A stretch of DNA of 64,000 nt from Atopsyche davidsoni (GCA_022113835.1 JAILWY010000014.1:8371501-8435500); one strand, 5' to 3'; counted from the stretch's first letter, positions 49,070 to 62,755 are shown. A program made the numbers and translations. Notes: a model not told the origin generated them from the letters alone.

Positions 49070-49175
49070 TTCTTTATATCAAATGATCTTTTAATTACCT
49101 AATTAGGAAACCTTAATTACTTAAGCATTTGATCTTTGGGTTCCTAATTGCTTGATTGGTACCAAATTACTAGAA
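49070..49175. promoter_or_regulatory. cluster of TAAT-core sites
   Basis: The palindrome CCTAATTAGG (49098-49107) is flanked by AATTACC, CTTAATTAC and TTCCTAATTGC within about 60 bp. These are homeodomain-type words denser than expected even in A+T-rich DNA. I infer a possible homeodomain-bound element. Confidence 0.3.
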
Positions 49176-51029
49176 ATGCTGTTAATAAATTAAGTTATAT
49201 AAATGAATTATCTTTAGAAGGAAATCTGATGTAATGTGTAGAAATTATAAATATTTTTTTATCTGTTACAAGTGCTGTGTTACCAGTACCTGCATTGTAC
49301 TACAAGAATGCAATTTTCTCGTTAAGCGAGCTACTTCAGCCAGCTTTATTTGCCAGCTAGTCATTTAAAAGAGCGCAATATGTCACTACGGCAGCTGTGA
49401 ACAAAAAATCTATTAAACAAGTTAAATTTGTTTACATTGGAATGCCGCTCTGTCTGAAAAACGAGCTTTATTGTTTCATGCTTCATTGCTATTTGTATTA
49501 TTATTGCTCAGGTTCTTTAAAACACTTGGCTCAAAAAGCAATCGTTTGTGAAAGTATTTGAAATAATTAATATTTTTGGTTATCAAACCTATTGACCTGT
49601 TACGACAAGGCACATTGTCTAGTAAAATAATAAACATCGATCCTTTGATTTCAATTTTAAGTCAGATATTTATATGTCTTTTTTTTGTGAAAATGGATTA
49701 TATAATCTGTTTTCTGTATAAAAAAAGTATTATTTAAGTACCTTCATTTTATATTCATGGAAAAATCAAAACTGAGGAACAATATTTTTATTTACCTAAA
49801 ATCATGCCCAACAACTTTTTAAATAAAAAATGTTTTGATTTTTGTAAGTCTCAAACCAAACGCTAGCAATGATAAATTCCCCCTCGGCTCTTATCAAAAT
49901 TGTTTGTTTCCGAATTTCGTTACTTATGCAAAAAAACATGAGTACAGAATATTTTAGTTCGGTCCCGGAATATCTGATCCCGAGATAATACCTTTTACGT
50001 CGAAAACTCGAAAAGATGAGTTTTTCATGGAATTTTCCGCGTGTCGTTGTCATAAAACAAGACTTTTCCGAGTGGCGAGACGTGGTAAAGTATGGCGATT
50101 TCTTTCACATCGTTAGAGGACTATTTGTCGGGAAAATTTAATAAGTCCCTTACGGTACAAAGGCGGTTCTGCTTATTTATTGGCACAGGCGACGATGTCG
50201 AGAGTAAAAAGGAAGATAAATGGCCGACCTTTTTCATGGAGTAACGCATGTACGTCGTTGTTTTATAGCGTTGATCAATGAATAACTTGTAAAACCGCCC
50301 TGTGATATCTTGGTTAAAAATATGAATTTTTGATTTTCTCGCGGATTTTTGTTGATTCGTTAATTTTCTCACGATTTTATTTAATCAGTGAAATTAGCTT
50401 ACCCAATTCAAACTTTTTGCTTAATTTAAAATTTGTTTACCATAAATATGCTTATAACATTCACTACCTTCAACTTTATTGTACTTTTGGTTTGTTGATT
50501 GTGTATATTTTTCATGCAAAAATAAGTATTTATTTAACCTATCCAATTTTACTGTGGTTTTTAATAAGCGTAAATGGACTTTTTTAATATTGAATAATTA
50601 CATAAAAATGCTTATATATTTTAATGTCCTCATTTTTAATAGATTTTTTTAAATTTTGATTATTAAATCTTGTTTTAAATATTTTACTTTGACACTTGTA
50701 ATTTACATTACATTGTTTGATCTATATCAAGCTTAAAAAGTTTTAAAGGACTTTTTATAATTATTTTACAATTTATGGTAATAAACTTTTATATTAGCGG
50801 CACTTTTAGTTTTGATGGGAAGGTTAAATTGTCAAAGTGCCAGCAGGGACACGGTCACGATTATCTGAGATTCAGAGTTGATGCCAAAAATATCAAAAAA
50901 CCGTTATATAAATTAACAGCGACTCGTTACGTGCAAACTATAGTTAGTTGCAAAATATAAAATAAAATTACGTAACATCTGAAGTACATGAATTCACAAG
51001 AGTTATCATTATTTATAGTTTAGTAAAAG
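49176..51029. other. mostly A+T-rich; three weak open frames
   Basis: 49280-49400 is GC-richer with a repeated GCCAGCT. Reverse-strand frames 50053-49802 (ATG start, 83 codons) and 50372-50121 (no ATG) lie in different phases in a mildly balanced segment. A 61-codon ATG frame sits at 50775-50960. None shows a signal, membrane span or family motif, so I do not call them genes. Confidence 0.45.
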
Positions 51030-51155
51030 TGCGCCAGTCGGTTCTAGTAAGTATTACCGTGGAATTATTTCGTTTCCCGGGGGCTAACTCAACCAGACAC
51101 GACCGGACACGATCCGGAAGGTTAACTTGCCAAAGGCTGCCTAATCCTCCCTGGA
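51030..51155. other. GC-richer block with an imperfect tandem repeat
   Basis: GGACACGA recurs with CCGG spacing in ACACGACCGGACACGATCCG (about 51097-51116), after TTCCCGGGGG. Regulatory-like. Confidence 0.35.
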
Positions 51156-53215
51156 GCACCTTTATCAATCCAAAATAAGTCAAATTTTCTATTTATTCTA
51201 GAGAAAAATATCAAAACGAAAAAACACATTCTGTATGAACAGGTAAATGAAGCATGTTTATAAATCTCATTAAAGATCAAATTTATATCAACGCTAATGT
51301 GTGGACTTTCATTCTGATTGGTTCCTACCATCAAAGTCATATTTAACTTTTAACATCAAACAACCCCTTCGTACGCGTGCTTTTGTTGATTCAATATTTC
51401 AAGTATGAATACTTGTTCAGGATTGTGTAATTACCATAAATTATCGATATGCAAGGATCAGAGGGATATTTATGGACCAATAAATTTACACTGAAGAATT
51501 ATTTGATGTCGTGTTATTTAATACATTAATCGAAATGCGACCAATTTGTTATTGCTTATTTTATATTCGGTTCGTTAAAATACATGCAACATTTTAAAAA
51601 TATTAAAAAGTATACATTAAAATCTTACGTCCTGAAACTATAACTAACATAGACACGTATTTATATAAATATTTTTTTAATTACTGGGAATTTGATTTTT
51701 GTTACTGTGGCCCCAATCTATAATAACGAGAGAATGATTTAATAAGTGGGCTACATAGTCAACTGTTTATTTCAAAATAAATTCTATTGCATCCAAACAA
51801 AGGCAATTAAGATAAGCTTCGATGATGGATGGTCAGTCTTATATCTTTTGAAACCCTATTCTATCAATCATAGAAACACCTGGAATTATTGTATATGTTT
51901 AAATCTAATAGATTTTTTCTCACGTCAAGCCTGGCGCTTTGAATACATTTATATCGCTTGAAGTATTTTAGACAGGTTTTTTCATGTATGGTTTTCATTA
52001 ATTTGTATACCTTTGGAAACCAGGGAGATATTTTTAGAATACTAAATTAATTAATTTTGATTATAATAGTGAGACAACGTTGATATTGTAAAATTATATT
52101 TCTGTTCATAGATAAATATTTAAGTCTTTCGGGTGTTGGAATTGTGGCCGACCCCTTTTCAGGGAATAGGTACTCATATTTATATTTTCTTTGAGTAGAG
52201 AATAGGTTCGATAAACTCTCCTTCAGTTAACACGCTCCTCGCCTTGAATAGCTCGTCCTCCTAACTGTAAACTTGTAATAAAGCGTTGGTCGACATCGGT
52301 TGACATTTTTATCGTTCCAACCCAGAAGACTTAAGCCCACACATCAGCCTTTACCAAAGTCCAAAATTTGCAAGTATAAGTCTGAATAAGGCCAAACCCT
52401 TTTAATATATTTTGGCAAGAATACTAATATACTTAGAACCTTAAAATTCTCATAGAATTTATCGGGCTCGCTACATATCATATGTATATTAAAGATTCAC
52501 ATTCACATTAAGAGTAATATAAAAAATAGCATCATTCTACTTAACCGTAGACCTACTGTTGAATGATGACCTATAAATTATCTTATATTATTTTAATTTG
52601 GTTGTATTAAATATTGTAATAGTTCATATGTTTTAAGTACTTAAACCTTTTGTGTTTTTAGCTTAAGATGTTTTGACATGTGACCTCAAACTACGATCAG
52701 AATGAATTTTTATTGTGTTTTTCAGATTAAAAATAATTATAATCATTACATATTCATTAAAAAATCGAATATTAACAAACAATGTAATGATTTTTATACT
52801 TTATGTGCGCCTAATGCGCTTTTTATCCCCCGGCTTTATCTGGTAGTAAAAAAGCGATGAAGATACCTTTGAAACTTCAGTTATTTTCTTTGTGTTCTGA
52901 AGATATAAAAAAAACAGAAAAACCAAACAATGTACAACGTCATTATTTGATAAAGAAAAGATTAAATATGTACGTCTTCTATAGGAAACAGTCGTGTTAT
53001 TAAAAAAATACCATAATCCCAAATGAAAACCACGTTTATAAACGATTTTTTTGTATTTTTCAATTTTGTTTTGAAAATAAAAAAAAAAATTTTGACTTAT
53101 ACTTATTGAGAATTTTACTGCTTAAACCAACAATAAAGTTTTTGTCTATTTTGAATATATTACAAATACTTACATTTTCGATACTGTTAAATGTTAATGT
53201 GTTCAAAATTGAAAT
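51156..53215. other. A+T-rich non-coding sequence
   Basis: A balanced patch at 52130-52330. No gene or repeat recognised. Confidence 0.55.
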
Positions 53216-53460
53216 TCTCCCCATTATACTGACCTGAGCTTTTTGCTGCAGGTTTTGCAGCGTCCGATGGAGACACATAGTAATCCGGCCAGGATTGCCT
53301 TGGGTGGGTCATTAAGCTTTCGTTTTATATAGAGGGTAGGTTAGATGAGGGTGTGTAGGGTCCATTGTTGCACCATCTCGTCGCCTGAGCACCCAGAGCG
53401 ACAACCCCTGAGCGGCTTCTTTGTGCCAGGGGAGGGGAAGAAAAGCTTTACGCGAATGCG
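53216..53460. other. GC-richer block
   Basis: Contains CCATTGTTGC (Sox-type) and CCCCTGAG facing GCCAGGGG. Open on both strands (53341-53542) with no recognisable product. Likely regulatory. Confidence 0.35.
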
Positions 53461-55379
53461 AAAAAAAAAAATGATCAGGAAAATGAATTGTAACAAAAAT
53501 ACAAATAAAATCAACCGTTTTAAAAAGATTGGCATTACTTAAATAGTAATATAATTAGCATTTTATTTATAATTAACATGGTATTTTTGTGTAACTTTTT
53601 TATTAGAATAAGACACTTATATTTTAATGAAATTTCCTTAAAACCCATAAAACTAAATACGATTGATACAATTATTTATAACATTCCTAATTTTTAGTCA
53701 TTTTATTTTTTATGTCAAAATCAAACAGTTTAACCTGTTTGTATTTAAAGGTAAATACATAGTGACTCTTAACTTTGGGTGTAAATACACAGACAAGCGG
53801 TTTTAATCCAATTCAAAAACGTAATAAGTACTAAGGAGGTAGAGAGTTAAACATAATGCGTTAGGACAATATTATAATATTCACACTTAAGTACATTAAC
53901 CGTCGGCTCCTTTTCTGTTTGTTAATCCTACTTCATATGCTAGTTTATTTGTTGGGGACCAACTAAATTAAGCTAACACATTAATTCAGTGGCACTATAA
54001 TCTGAGTATTTATACATTTAACAATTCAAAACGCGATGAACTATTTAAAATAACTACGGGTTTTTGAATTAAGCAATATTTTTAAACCTTGTTTGTTCAG
54101 AACATATTTACCAATTAATTAGGTAGTAATTCTTTTTATTCATTGATTAAAAATTTACTTTTCACTCATACTCGTTTATTGTGATTTAGCGTGTTTTTAG
54201 GTAGTTTAAACATTTTGCATAGGACCAGGCAAAATAAATTTAATGTTTTAATATGAATAACCAAAATAAATATTAGTTTATGATTAAATATCCAAGACAT
54301 TTTTTAAAAAAACTATTTTAAGTTAATAATATTCTTATTTATATTTTGTTGCTTTTTATAACGCTGCCTTTTATATTTAAGCCATTGCTAAAACAACGTC
54401 ATACCAGGTTTTAATTTTTGTAAACTTTATTCTCTCCTAAAGAGAAGGTAACAGTGCAACACGGAAAACAGACATTTTAAATATTATAGTTGCATAAACA
54501 TATATTATTTTGATTAAATTTTATGCGGTTGAAAGCAATTCAGCTGTTAGTTATGTTGTCAGCTTGCATAATATTTTCAGTAAAATATTCTTACACAGAA
54601 CGTGAATACAAGTAAAGCAGGTCATACATATTCCTATCCGTCTCTTGAAAAACCTACACTTTCCAAAAAAGAGGAAGCTGTGCGGTTTTTTTGTTTTGTT
54701 TTTTTAAATTCAAAGTTTAAAAACGCCTTCTGTGGAGGTTAAATCTCACGGACAAAATAACCATTTGACTATAACATGCTTAGAATATCGATTTATTAAA
54801 AAAAATAGATTTTTCGTGGAAATCTTTAACAAATTTTTATTTTTTATTAAAAAAACAAATTGAAACCGGTTATCTTGTAGAACAAAGCAGAAGTAATATA
54901 TTTTACTGAAAATTAACTTCTATTTTATTGTAGTTTTCATAAATGGTTTGCTTTCAGTACGATGAGTTTATCCAATGCATTTTAAGTTTCATGTATTTGG
55001 GTATTTAAATATTACACAAAAAATGCGTAGTTTTCATTATGAAATAACGTTCATTTTAATGCCTGTAAATTACAAATATCAAATATTTGTAAGGCTCTCA
55101 AAAGGCATAGCCCCAATAAAATATAAAATATCAGGTCTACAAAAATATTGAAACAACCATCAAAATTCATACCATTATAAAAATAAATATTTGTGATCTG
55201 TTTATAAAGTATTTACTTTAATGGTAATAGTTTTGATAAGTAGTGGAAAAGCACAAACACTCATGATTTCGAATCAATTTTCTACTTTACTACTTTAATA
55301 CTCTTATTTCTTAGACTTAATCAAAAGTACACGAAACAAAATAGAGGTAGTTATGAAATCTAAAAATAACAATCTGCTA
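53461..55379. other. A+T-rich non-coding sequence
   Basis: No gene or repeat recognised. Confidence 0.65.
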
Positions 55380-55610
55380 ATTAGTGAGGTCTCTTATGTA
55401 CCGATACACCGATGGTTTACGAATATGTCTTCGGCTCTCTTTCTGAAACACACTTCAGGTTCGGTTCCTTTCTTTTATACAAGAACGGACGATTAGATAA
55501 AGTGAATGCTTCAGCACCCGCAGCGCTGAGAGGGTGCATTCTTTTTGAAATATCCAGAAGATGACAATGCACTTCTGAAGGAAATAAAACAAACCAAATG
55601 TACATAAATA
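55380..55610. other. GC-richer block with a bulged hairpin
   Basis: GAATGC...CACCC (about 55505-55522) pairs with GGGTGCATTC (55533-55542), with a 5-nt bulge and internal TCAGC/GCTGA. The reverse strand is open for 103 codons from ATG at 55766 to 55455. The product is hydrophobic and unrecognised, and half of it is A+T-rich sequence, so it is probably chance. Confidence 0.35.
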
Positions 55611-55769
55611 TTCCCTTTTGCGCGCTATGTTGTACAAAAGACGTTCAAGCCAAGAAGTGGCATGATTATATTTATTTGAAAAATATGCAAATAATGTTGA
55701 GTATTTCCCTTTTTCTTCCAAGACTTTTAATAACAACAAATAATACAAATTTAATAAATACTTCATTTT

Positions 55770-57480
55770 TCGATTTATATTTTATTGCTTAATATTTCAT
55801 CATTGATCTGTCAAATAATATGCAATTTTGAGCTGTTTTTTAATTATATTAAACCTAGTGTAATGTATAATATATGGAAATTTTATTTATTATTTACTTT
55901 ATTTCGGTATTCAGCTTATTTTAACTAAATTTAAGTAATTTAAAAGATACTTTGACATTATATTTATTATTATTAAAACATAGTGCTGGTGCTTAAAAAA
56001 TATAACGCAAAAAATGTACCTTCTAAGAGCGGCAATATTTCTTTTAGTTATTAAAGCGATGTTAAGAGTCTTAAAGCCTTTTGAAAGACCCTGAAATGAA
56101 ACATGCAAACCCTTTGGAGAGTAAGAGCTTGCAGTTTTAAAGATTTTTCACGAAAGGGCCATAATGAGTAGTTGAAACCTCAATTACCGTTAAAGCATGC
56201 TTTTTTACCGTTAAAATGCACAAACGGGTGATAAATAATTGAGTCGATATATATTTCTTATCTAGAATCATTAAGTACTTCCAATATTTTTCAATCAGCA
56301 ATATAAAATATTGCGCGTTGAATTTTTATAATTCACGTTTTCATTTTTTGTACCGGCAAAAATAACCTCGCATTTACTGTGACTATTCACGATATATTCG
56401 TTTAACTTTATATTTAAATAACACACATGAATAACCAAATGACTACAATTATTATTGTTTGTAAGTGCTTTTGTCTTACAAATGCCTCAAATGCTTAAGA
56501 CTTAAATAATCGATCAAATAACAAAGTATCGAGTAACTAACAAATATTAATTGAAAACAAGGTCTTTTTAAGTTATTTTTGGATATAATGAATAATTGTA
56601 AGTTTCAAGCAGTTTATTATTGTAACGAACTGTGACTCAATTCGAGGTTTTACTTATTTGTATTGATGTATCTCTTAACGATTAAATTATTCGGTTCATA
56701 ACAAAAATCGATAGCCCAAAAAAGTCTTTATAGTAGTTATAATATGTAAATACTAGTGCTTGTGGATCGATAAAATAATATTGCTCTGATACAAAATCAT
56801 CTCAAGAACCGAGAAACATAAAAATAAATAGTCAGGGAATTCACTCACTGGAGTCACAAAACTCGCCCTTGAGGACACTGAATAAATAGTAAATTACATA
56901 TTTTATGAATCTTTGATAAAAAAAAAACTGGTCAATTCGTAAAAATCTATGGTGAGAAATCGTAAACATATCTGGGCTCTTGGATAAATTGATTCTATAG
57001 TTGAAAATATTGAATGCTTTTTTTTTGTTCTAAATTTCTTAATGCTGTAAAGCTTTTTTTATATTTCAAACATTAAAAAAATTCTCACAGCTATGTCTTA
57101 CTGTAAAAATTGACAATAAAACATTTAATTAAAATATGTTTTTAATTTAATTAACATACACTAAATTGTGAAACAATTGACTAGTAAAAAAAACTGTGCT
57201 TATATTTTATGATACTGGCATGTTATTCAAACAAAAATTGTATAAAAACACGTTATTCTTTCTTATGAATAACCAAATAAAAAGCAAAATAAAATGAAAC
57301 ATGAAAAAATATATTAAACTGATTAAGGTGGAGCATACTTCTTTGTGTGAATTTTATTGCCTTCAAGTGTAAGCCTTAAAATGTTTTTTTAGATCGTGAA
57401 AAATCAAGTGCGCTGAAATTAATTTATTTTGATGTTTGAATAATCAAAACACAATTGATGTTTACACCCACAACAACAAA
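55770..57480. other. A+T-rich non-coding sequence
   Basis: Nothing recognisable apart from a small patch at 56830-56890. Confidence 0.65.
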
Positions 57481-57532
57481 TCACTCTGCCAATACATTTC
57501 ATATTGATGTACGCCTAGTATGATTTCCCATC

Positions 57533-57696
57533 ATGGATGCGAATACCCAGTATCCATCTTACTTTGACTTATTGACGGATAAACCATATACTGAATACGA
57601 AGTTTACATAACAATGTCGGATGAGCTTTTAGGGACTGAAGACCAATTAAAAAGCTGTTTGATTCCAGAGCTCCCGGATCGAGCCGGACTAACAGG
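57533..57696 (+). CDS. possible first coding exon, unrecognised
   Basis: ATG in strong context (ATCATGG) with an in-frame TGA 12 bases upstream opens 54 codons plus 2 bases, ending at AGG|GTAGGC, a plausible donor (intron from 57697). Read through, the frame stops at TAG 57698-57700. The peptide begins MDANTQYPSYFDLLTDKPY and is acidic and Tyr/Leu/Asp-rich, with composition clearly different from chance frames nearby. The exon would need a partner starting in phase 2. The acceptor at 63143 gives a compatible frame of about 25 codons, but that is only one possibility. No domain recognised. Confidence 0.35.
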
Positions 57697-57700
57697 GTAG

Positions 57701-58763
57701 GCTTCTCTACTTACATATAGATTGCTATTTAGAGTAAAGGTCGATCAATATTTTACTAAAAAGAAAGATGTGAAGATATTTACAATATAAAAAAGCAGCT
57801 TCAATATGTAATAAAAAATAACATAAAAAGACAGTGAGATTCTTAGTTTTTCATTAGTCAAATTAAATAAAACTTAAAAATGTCTTTTTTTTATGTAATA
57901 ACGTACCGAAGCATGGTGTGACAGTGAATAATTAATAACTAATAAAACTAATCAAAATTTAAAAAGAAGTAACATTTTTTAAATAAACATATTTTGAGAA
58001 TGTTAACGATGAATCAGTAAAAAACGTTTGCACACAAAACACAAATTGCACAAATAATTAAGACGTACGGATTAATCTGTAAATGTTGATTGCTGCATTA
58101 CAGGCTGAGTGAAATTACTTCTGGCTATTGTTATCCCAAAATGTACTAAAATGCTAAACCGCCTGACTTGGGCCACAGAACTATCGACTTCTCGACAAGT
58201 CAGAAAGGCAAAATAGGTCACAACGCTTCCAGCTGACACCAACAAGTTCCCTTGGAATCTATAAAATAGCCCTTATTGGTTGTATTGCTGGCAATTTTGA
58301 GCTAAAATTTATATGTATTGGGTTAGTATATATACTTGTGTGTATGTGTCATAGTCGTTTTAAAAGATATTTTAGCCCAACTTATCTACAAGTATTATAT
58401 TTTTTACGTTCCTGGAAAATTTTGAGGGCAGACGTTCGTTAAATTTAATTTAATTTTTTAAATAAAACCCAAGCCGACATAAAAAAAAAACAAAAGACTT
58501 CCTGAAAGCGGCATGTTGTAGGTTGAGTAGAAATAATGTTCATAAAAATACACATTAAAGTTACAATAGATATAAACTCCAATTCTTTATTCAGTGGAGC
58601 CTTAAAAGTTTTCATTATTTATGTTACAACCCAAACAAACTTCAGGCATAAAAAGAAATTGGGTTTATACTGGGAAACGAAAAACGTAAAAATCAATCAG
58701 CATCTTTAAAGTACTTTAATTAGACGCACTTCACATATTTCAGTATATTGTGTCTTTATATAC
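57701..58763. other. non-coding sequence
   Basis: A+T-rich apart from a balanced block at 58100-58265. No repeat or gene recognised. Confidence 0.6.
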
Positions 58764-58910
<147 letters not shown>

Positions 58911-59199
58911 TATGACCAAAAAGTTTTTTTTTTCAAATTTCGAAATGGGTACCCTCTACTTTTTTTAGTAATGCTATAAGAGTCTTAAATATAAAATTTC
59001 ATCTTTCTAGCATAATTGCAACCAGTGCCGACCGAGCTTCAAAGTTTAGTAAAAAACGTGTTTTGTCTTGATATTTCGGTCTGGTATAAAATCATTATAA
59101 ATGCAATAAATTAAGTGAATAATAGTAAAAATTCAATTAAATGAACATTAATCTTTAATCAAAAACATAAAGTAATAACAATCAGTCAGGGTAACTTTT

Positions 59200-60845
59200 T
59201 TATAGAGTTGTTTTTTTACAGTCCGGATACAATTTTCTATGTTCCTGGACACAGCGCAGCAAGAACTGTTTTTGTTCTTCTTCAGCCGCGATAAGTCCGT
59301 TAAAATCTTGCATCATTTTAACAGCCCTTTCAGCAGTATCATTCACAACCCTCAAATAACTTATTTTTCTTTTAGCTTCCACAAAAGCACTATTATTATT
59401 CCAAGAAGATACATCTTCCTTTAGAAAACTGTCGTCGATCTGCAGTCGTGATAAAAATTGTTTGCTCTTTTCCGATACGAAATCATCCAGTGTTTTACAA
59501 ACATAAGCAAACACCGTAGAGTCTTTTTGTCCTTCGCAGTTATTCTGCATTGTGACTGAAGTAAACACATTTTTAAAGAATAGATCGCTCTCGCCATCCA
59601 GCGTGCCTGATGCATGGCTTTGGGGGGGCTTAGTTTTAATTTTTCCTCTGAGTCTCCTCCCAAAAATATTACGCACAGTTCGACCGATTTGCGGTAGTCA
59701 TCTCTTACATAACCTTTGTCTAATTCTGCCTTATAAAATAATAAAAAAGCTTGAATGTCTGTCTCGGCAACACGTTGTTTTACGAAATTAAGAGATGGTT
59801 CAATGTTACTAGCGTCGATGTTTTTCCAATTTTCTCTGAACTTTTTAAACATTGGAGTATCTGGGCTACTAGTAATTTACTTAATTTTGCTTTCAAAGAC
59901 AGCTTTTAAGACCAATTCATAAACATGATGACGACAGACGAGCAGCAATTCTCTTCCTAAAGTTTCTCCAAAATAGCACAAGCTCCATTGAAACGGCCAG
60001 TATTGAAAGCTGTTGTGTCGCAGCACATTATTTGTACTTTATCGTGAAGGTTCTAGTCAAAGAGAGCTGTTGAGACAGCCTTAGCTTGATGTTTTTCAAA
60101 AGAATGTTCTAGTTTTGGCACTGCAAGAAGCTGTTCCTTATCGTCAAACGAAGCAATAACTGGCAAGCGTTCTTCTTTAGAACTTCGTACATCTAACCCG
60201 GGTAATAGTTTTCCATCCCAATGGACTGTGACTACGTCGGGTACATTACTTCCAAAGAAGTCAGATTTTATTGCTTCTGCCCTTGATTTTCTAGTTTCAG
60301 CAGCTAGTGGTTATCTTTGTCTTACAACCCTTTCCTCTTCTTCCAATCGTCGTTGTTTAGATCTATCTTCTTTTTCCGACAATTTTTTATCAACACCACC
60401 TAAGCATCCTGGTCGATCTGGCTCTCTCTGTTTCATTAAAAATAATTTATCTTACTCTATTTTCATTCTCTCAAAAGCATCAGCATGTGCAATATCAAAC
60501 AAATTATCAAGATCAATTTTGAAATTGTTCTCACGGCTCTTGAACGTAACCTGAGTTTTCTTACAATTTTTTTTGCAACTCTCTCCAAACATGATATAAA
60601 TCAACAAGTTTCTTCACGCAGTTAGGATATGCTCTTGTTGGAATTCTTGTTTTTTCCCAATATATGATGCACTCCCTAATCACAAGATTTGCACTTTCAC
60701 TAACAATCAGTTTAACTTCACGAATATTGTAAAATAGGACCGAGGGAATTTGTCGATTAGATGGTAATTTTGCACCATTTATTTGATATCTAGGCAAACC
60801 GATAAGGAAATTATTTTGTTTATCACTCCGTAATTCCACCGACAT
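59200..60845 (-). pseudogene. broken DDE-type transposase
   Basis: Start at ATG 60845 (MSVELRSDKQ). The reading shifts near the 8-T run at 60567-60574. In-frame stops follow at about 60452, 60311, 60053 and 59957. A further shift lies near 59870-59950, then the frame 59852-59421 is replaced by the frame ending at 59200. An internal segment seems missing around 59480-59560. Visible blocks in order: WDGK (first Asp, about 60215), CCDTTAFNTG (second Asp, about 60018), a decayed Cys/His segment, VRDDYR, ARWMARAIY, and NDTAERA (Glu, about 59329). The order and spacing fit a DD...E transposase. It cannot make an active enzyme. No promoter is evident. Confidence 0.88.
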
Positions 60846-61082
60846 GTTAACGCACTAAACAATGGAGCACTACTAATCTCAAAAATCACGTATGAAATGA
60901 CAAATAAAACATGCAGTTACAAGTCACAGCGCAGTACTTACGCAACTTGTATGGACAAATTAAAATCGCAAGTCGGCACGGGTTACCGTTTATAAATCGA
61001 ACTAATATTTTTTTCTAGACAATATAGGGTTATTACTAAACTTTTAAGAAGGTACGCGTAAAAAAATATTGAACTTGAATTT

Positions 61083-61097
61083 TAAGGGACACCCTAA
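61083..61097 (-). repeat. transposon terminal inverted repeat, right
   Basis: TAAGGGACACCCTAA, followed by (TA)n from 61098. Confidence 0.95.
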
Positions 61098-61110
61098 TAT
61101 ATATATATAA

Positions 61111-61609
61111 AACGTTTATATTAGTAAAACGTTTAAGTTATATTTTGACTTCTCGATTGCTGGCGTAAATACTTGGCATAAACAAGGTTTGGGTATGTGC
61201 GAATTCAATTTTATCCAATACTTATTTGCTTTGCTATTTATGAAAATCTAAATGAAAATTACTTATGAGTTTATTTTTATACCATCAGACATAATAAAAA
61301 ATATTTAAATAAAAAAACAAAATCATATATATTTTGTATTTTTAAGTCATAAATCAAATATAATTATGTATTCGTAAAATCACCGAAATATTTCCACTAT
61401 ATTTCAATTAATTAACGATTGACAGTTTTTTTAAATATTGCTAAAATTTTGCTTTAAAACCCGTTGAACTGAGCCTGATAAAACCCATGTCATCATTTTT
61501 ATTACATGGCTATTAATAATTTATATTTCTCTCAGGCACCACCAATAAAATAAATAATAAACAGATACCCATCTCACCTAGAACTCAATCGAGAGTAAAA
61601 TGGCAAAGA
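61111..61609. other. A+T-rich non-coding sequence
   Basis: Nothing recognisable. Confidence 0.65.
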
Positions 61610-61745
61610 CTGTCAGGTCGTGAAATTTAGTGCAAGATGTTAGGAACTATCTCACTAGGCATACTCAAGGAGGTCACATCTGAAGGGTAGGGCGGGGGTT
61701 GAACGAGCAGAGGTCATATCTGGAAGATAAACGGCATCGGTTCAT
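61610..61745. promoter_or_regulatory. GC-richer block with two nuclear-receptor half-sites
   Basis: AGGTCACATCTG (61671) and AGGTCATATCTG (61711) are direct repeats exactly 40 bp apart, each starting with the AGGTCA half-site. A G-rich run (GGGCGGGGG) lies between them. Confidence 0.4.
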
Positions 61746-62755
61746 CTAAGATAAAAAACTATTGCCTTTTTGTCACCGTATAGGATTTAATTTAGAAGCA
61801 ATGCGTCAACAGAATTTATATGATTGTTTCTAGGCTTTTTTTATATACTTTACTCATAAGCAATAATACAGTATCTTTTTACAAAAAAATGTAAACACAT
61901 GTATAATTTTATCTATATAGAGATAAAGATAATTTTTACAAATAAAAATGAAGGAACACCAATAGTTACATATCAAATGAAAACGAATTCTTATATGTAT
62001 TATTTGGCTCAATTTTTTTTTAAATCAAACTGCATTTATTAATATTCTGATTTAATATGCATATATTTTCAATTACTTTCAAACGAAATTCGTTAACACA
62101 GATATTCGAGAACATGTTCTAATTTTATATTACCAAATAAACATGTAAGTCTGTAAAGTATTTTCAGACAAAATAAAGCAATTTTCAGGAACCATTAGAA
62201 CAAAACTGTACACGTTGTAATCAAAACGTCATTTTACATCAGATAAACTTCAAAACTTAAAACGAGATTTTCCAAATCAGTTTTTCCATACATTTGTTTT
62301 ATAAATAATAACTTTAAGCATTTAAAAAAAATATATGATTCAAAAAACTGCTATTTCCGTTTACGCGGCTTAAAAAATTCATTAGGCCTCAAGTATTACA
62401 AATTTTTAAAACACAATTTTTTTCGATATATTATTCATTAGCGGAGTTTTATGAATTTTTTCAACTAATTTAGAATACTTAGATAATAAAGTTAACATAC
62501 ATAATGAATTATGTTTTTTTAGAAAAATGTAACGAAAAAGTAATTTTTCGACAATTTTTTATTACTTTTAAATTACAATTTTTATTCATTTAAAATAAAC
62601 TTCGAGTACTAAACGTTTCAATAAAGGTGAATATTCAATAACTCCACGTCGATTAAACTTGCAAATAATATCTACAAACATAATATTTTGAAAACTGCCG
62701 TGCACAAGATAAATGAAGTTTGAACGAAAGTCAAAACGAACATTTATTTGATATT
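61746..62755. other. A+T-rich non-coding sequence
   Basis: No gene or repeat recognised. Confidence 0.65.

Noticed and set aside
49337..49347. 11-base match CAGCCAGCTTT to the miR-2 family
   Set aside because: The 5' seed sequence and a precursor hairpin are missing.
49802..50372. Two neighbouring 83-codon reverse-strand frames
   Set aside because: Different phases, one without ATG, no similarity recognised and no splice sites joining them.
50775..50960. 61-codon ATG frame on the + strand
   Set aside because: Length is within chance for the window and no domain, signal or context supports it.
55455..55766. 103-codon reverse-strand ATG frame
   Set aside because: Hydrophobic, A+T-driven product with no family features. 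It crosses a composition boundary and has no splice or promoter context.
60228..60554. 108-codon forward frame
   Set aside because: It lies antisense to the transposase relic and is open only because that sequence was once coding on the other strand.
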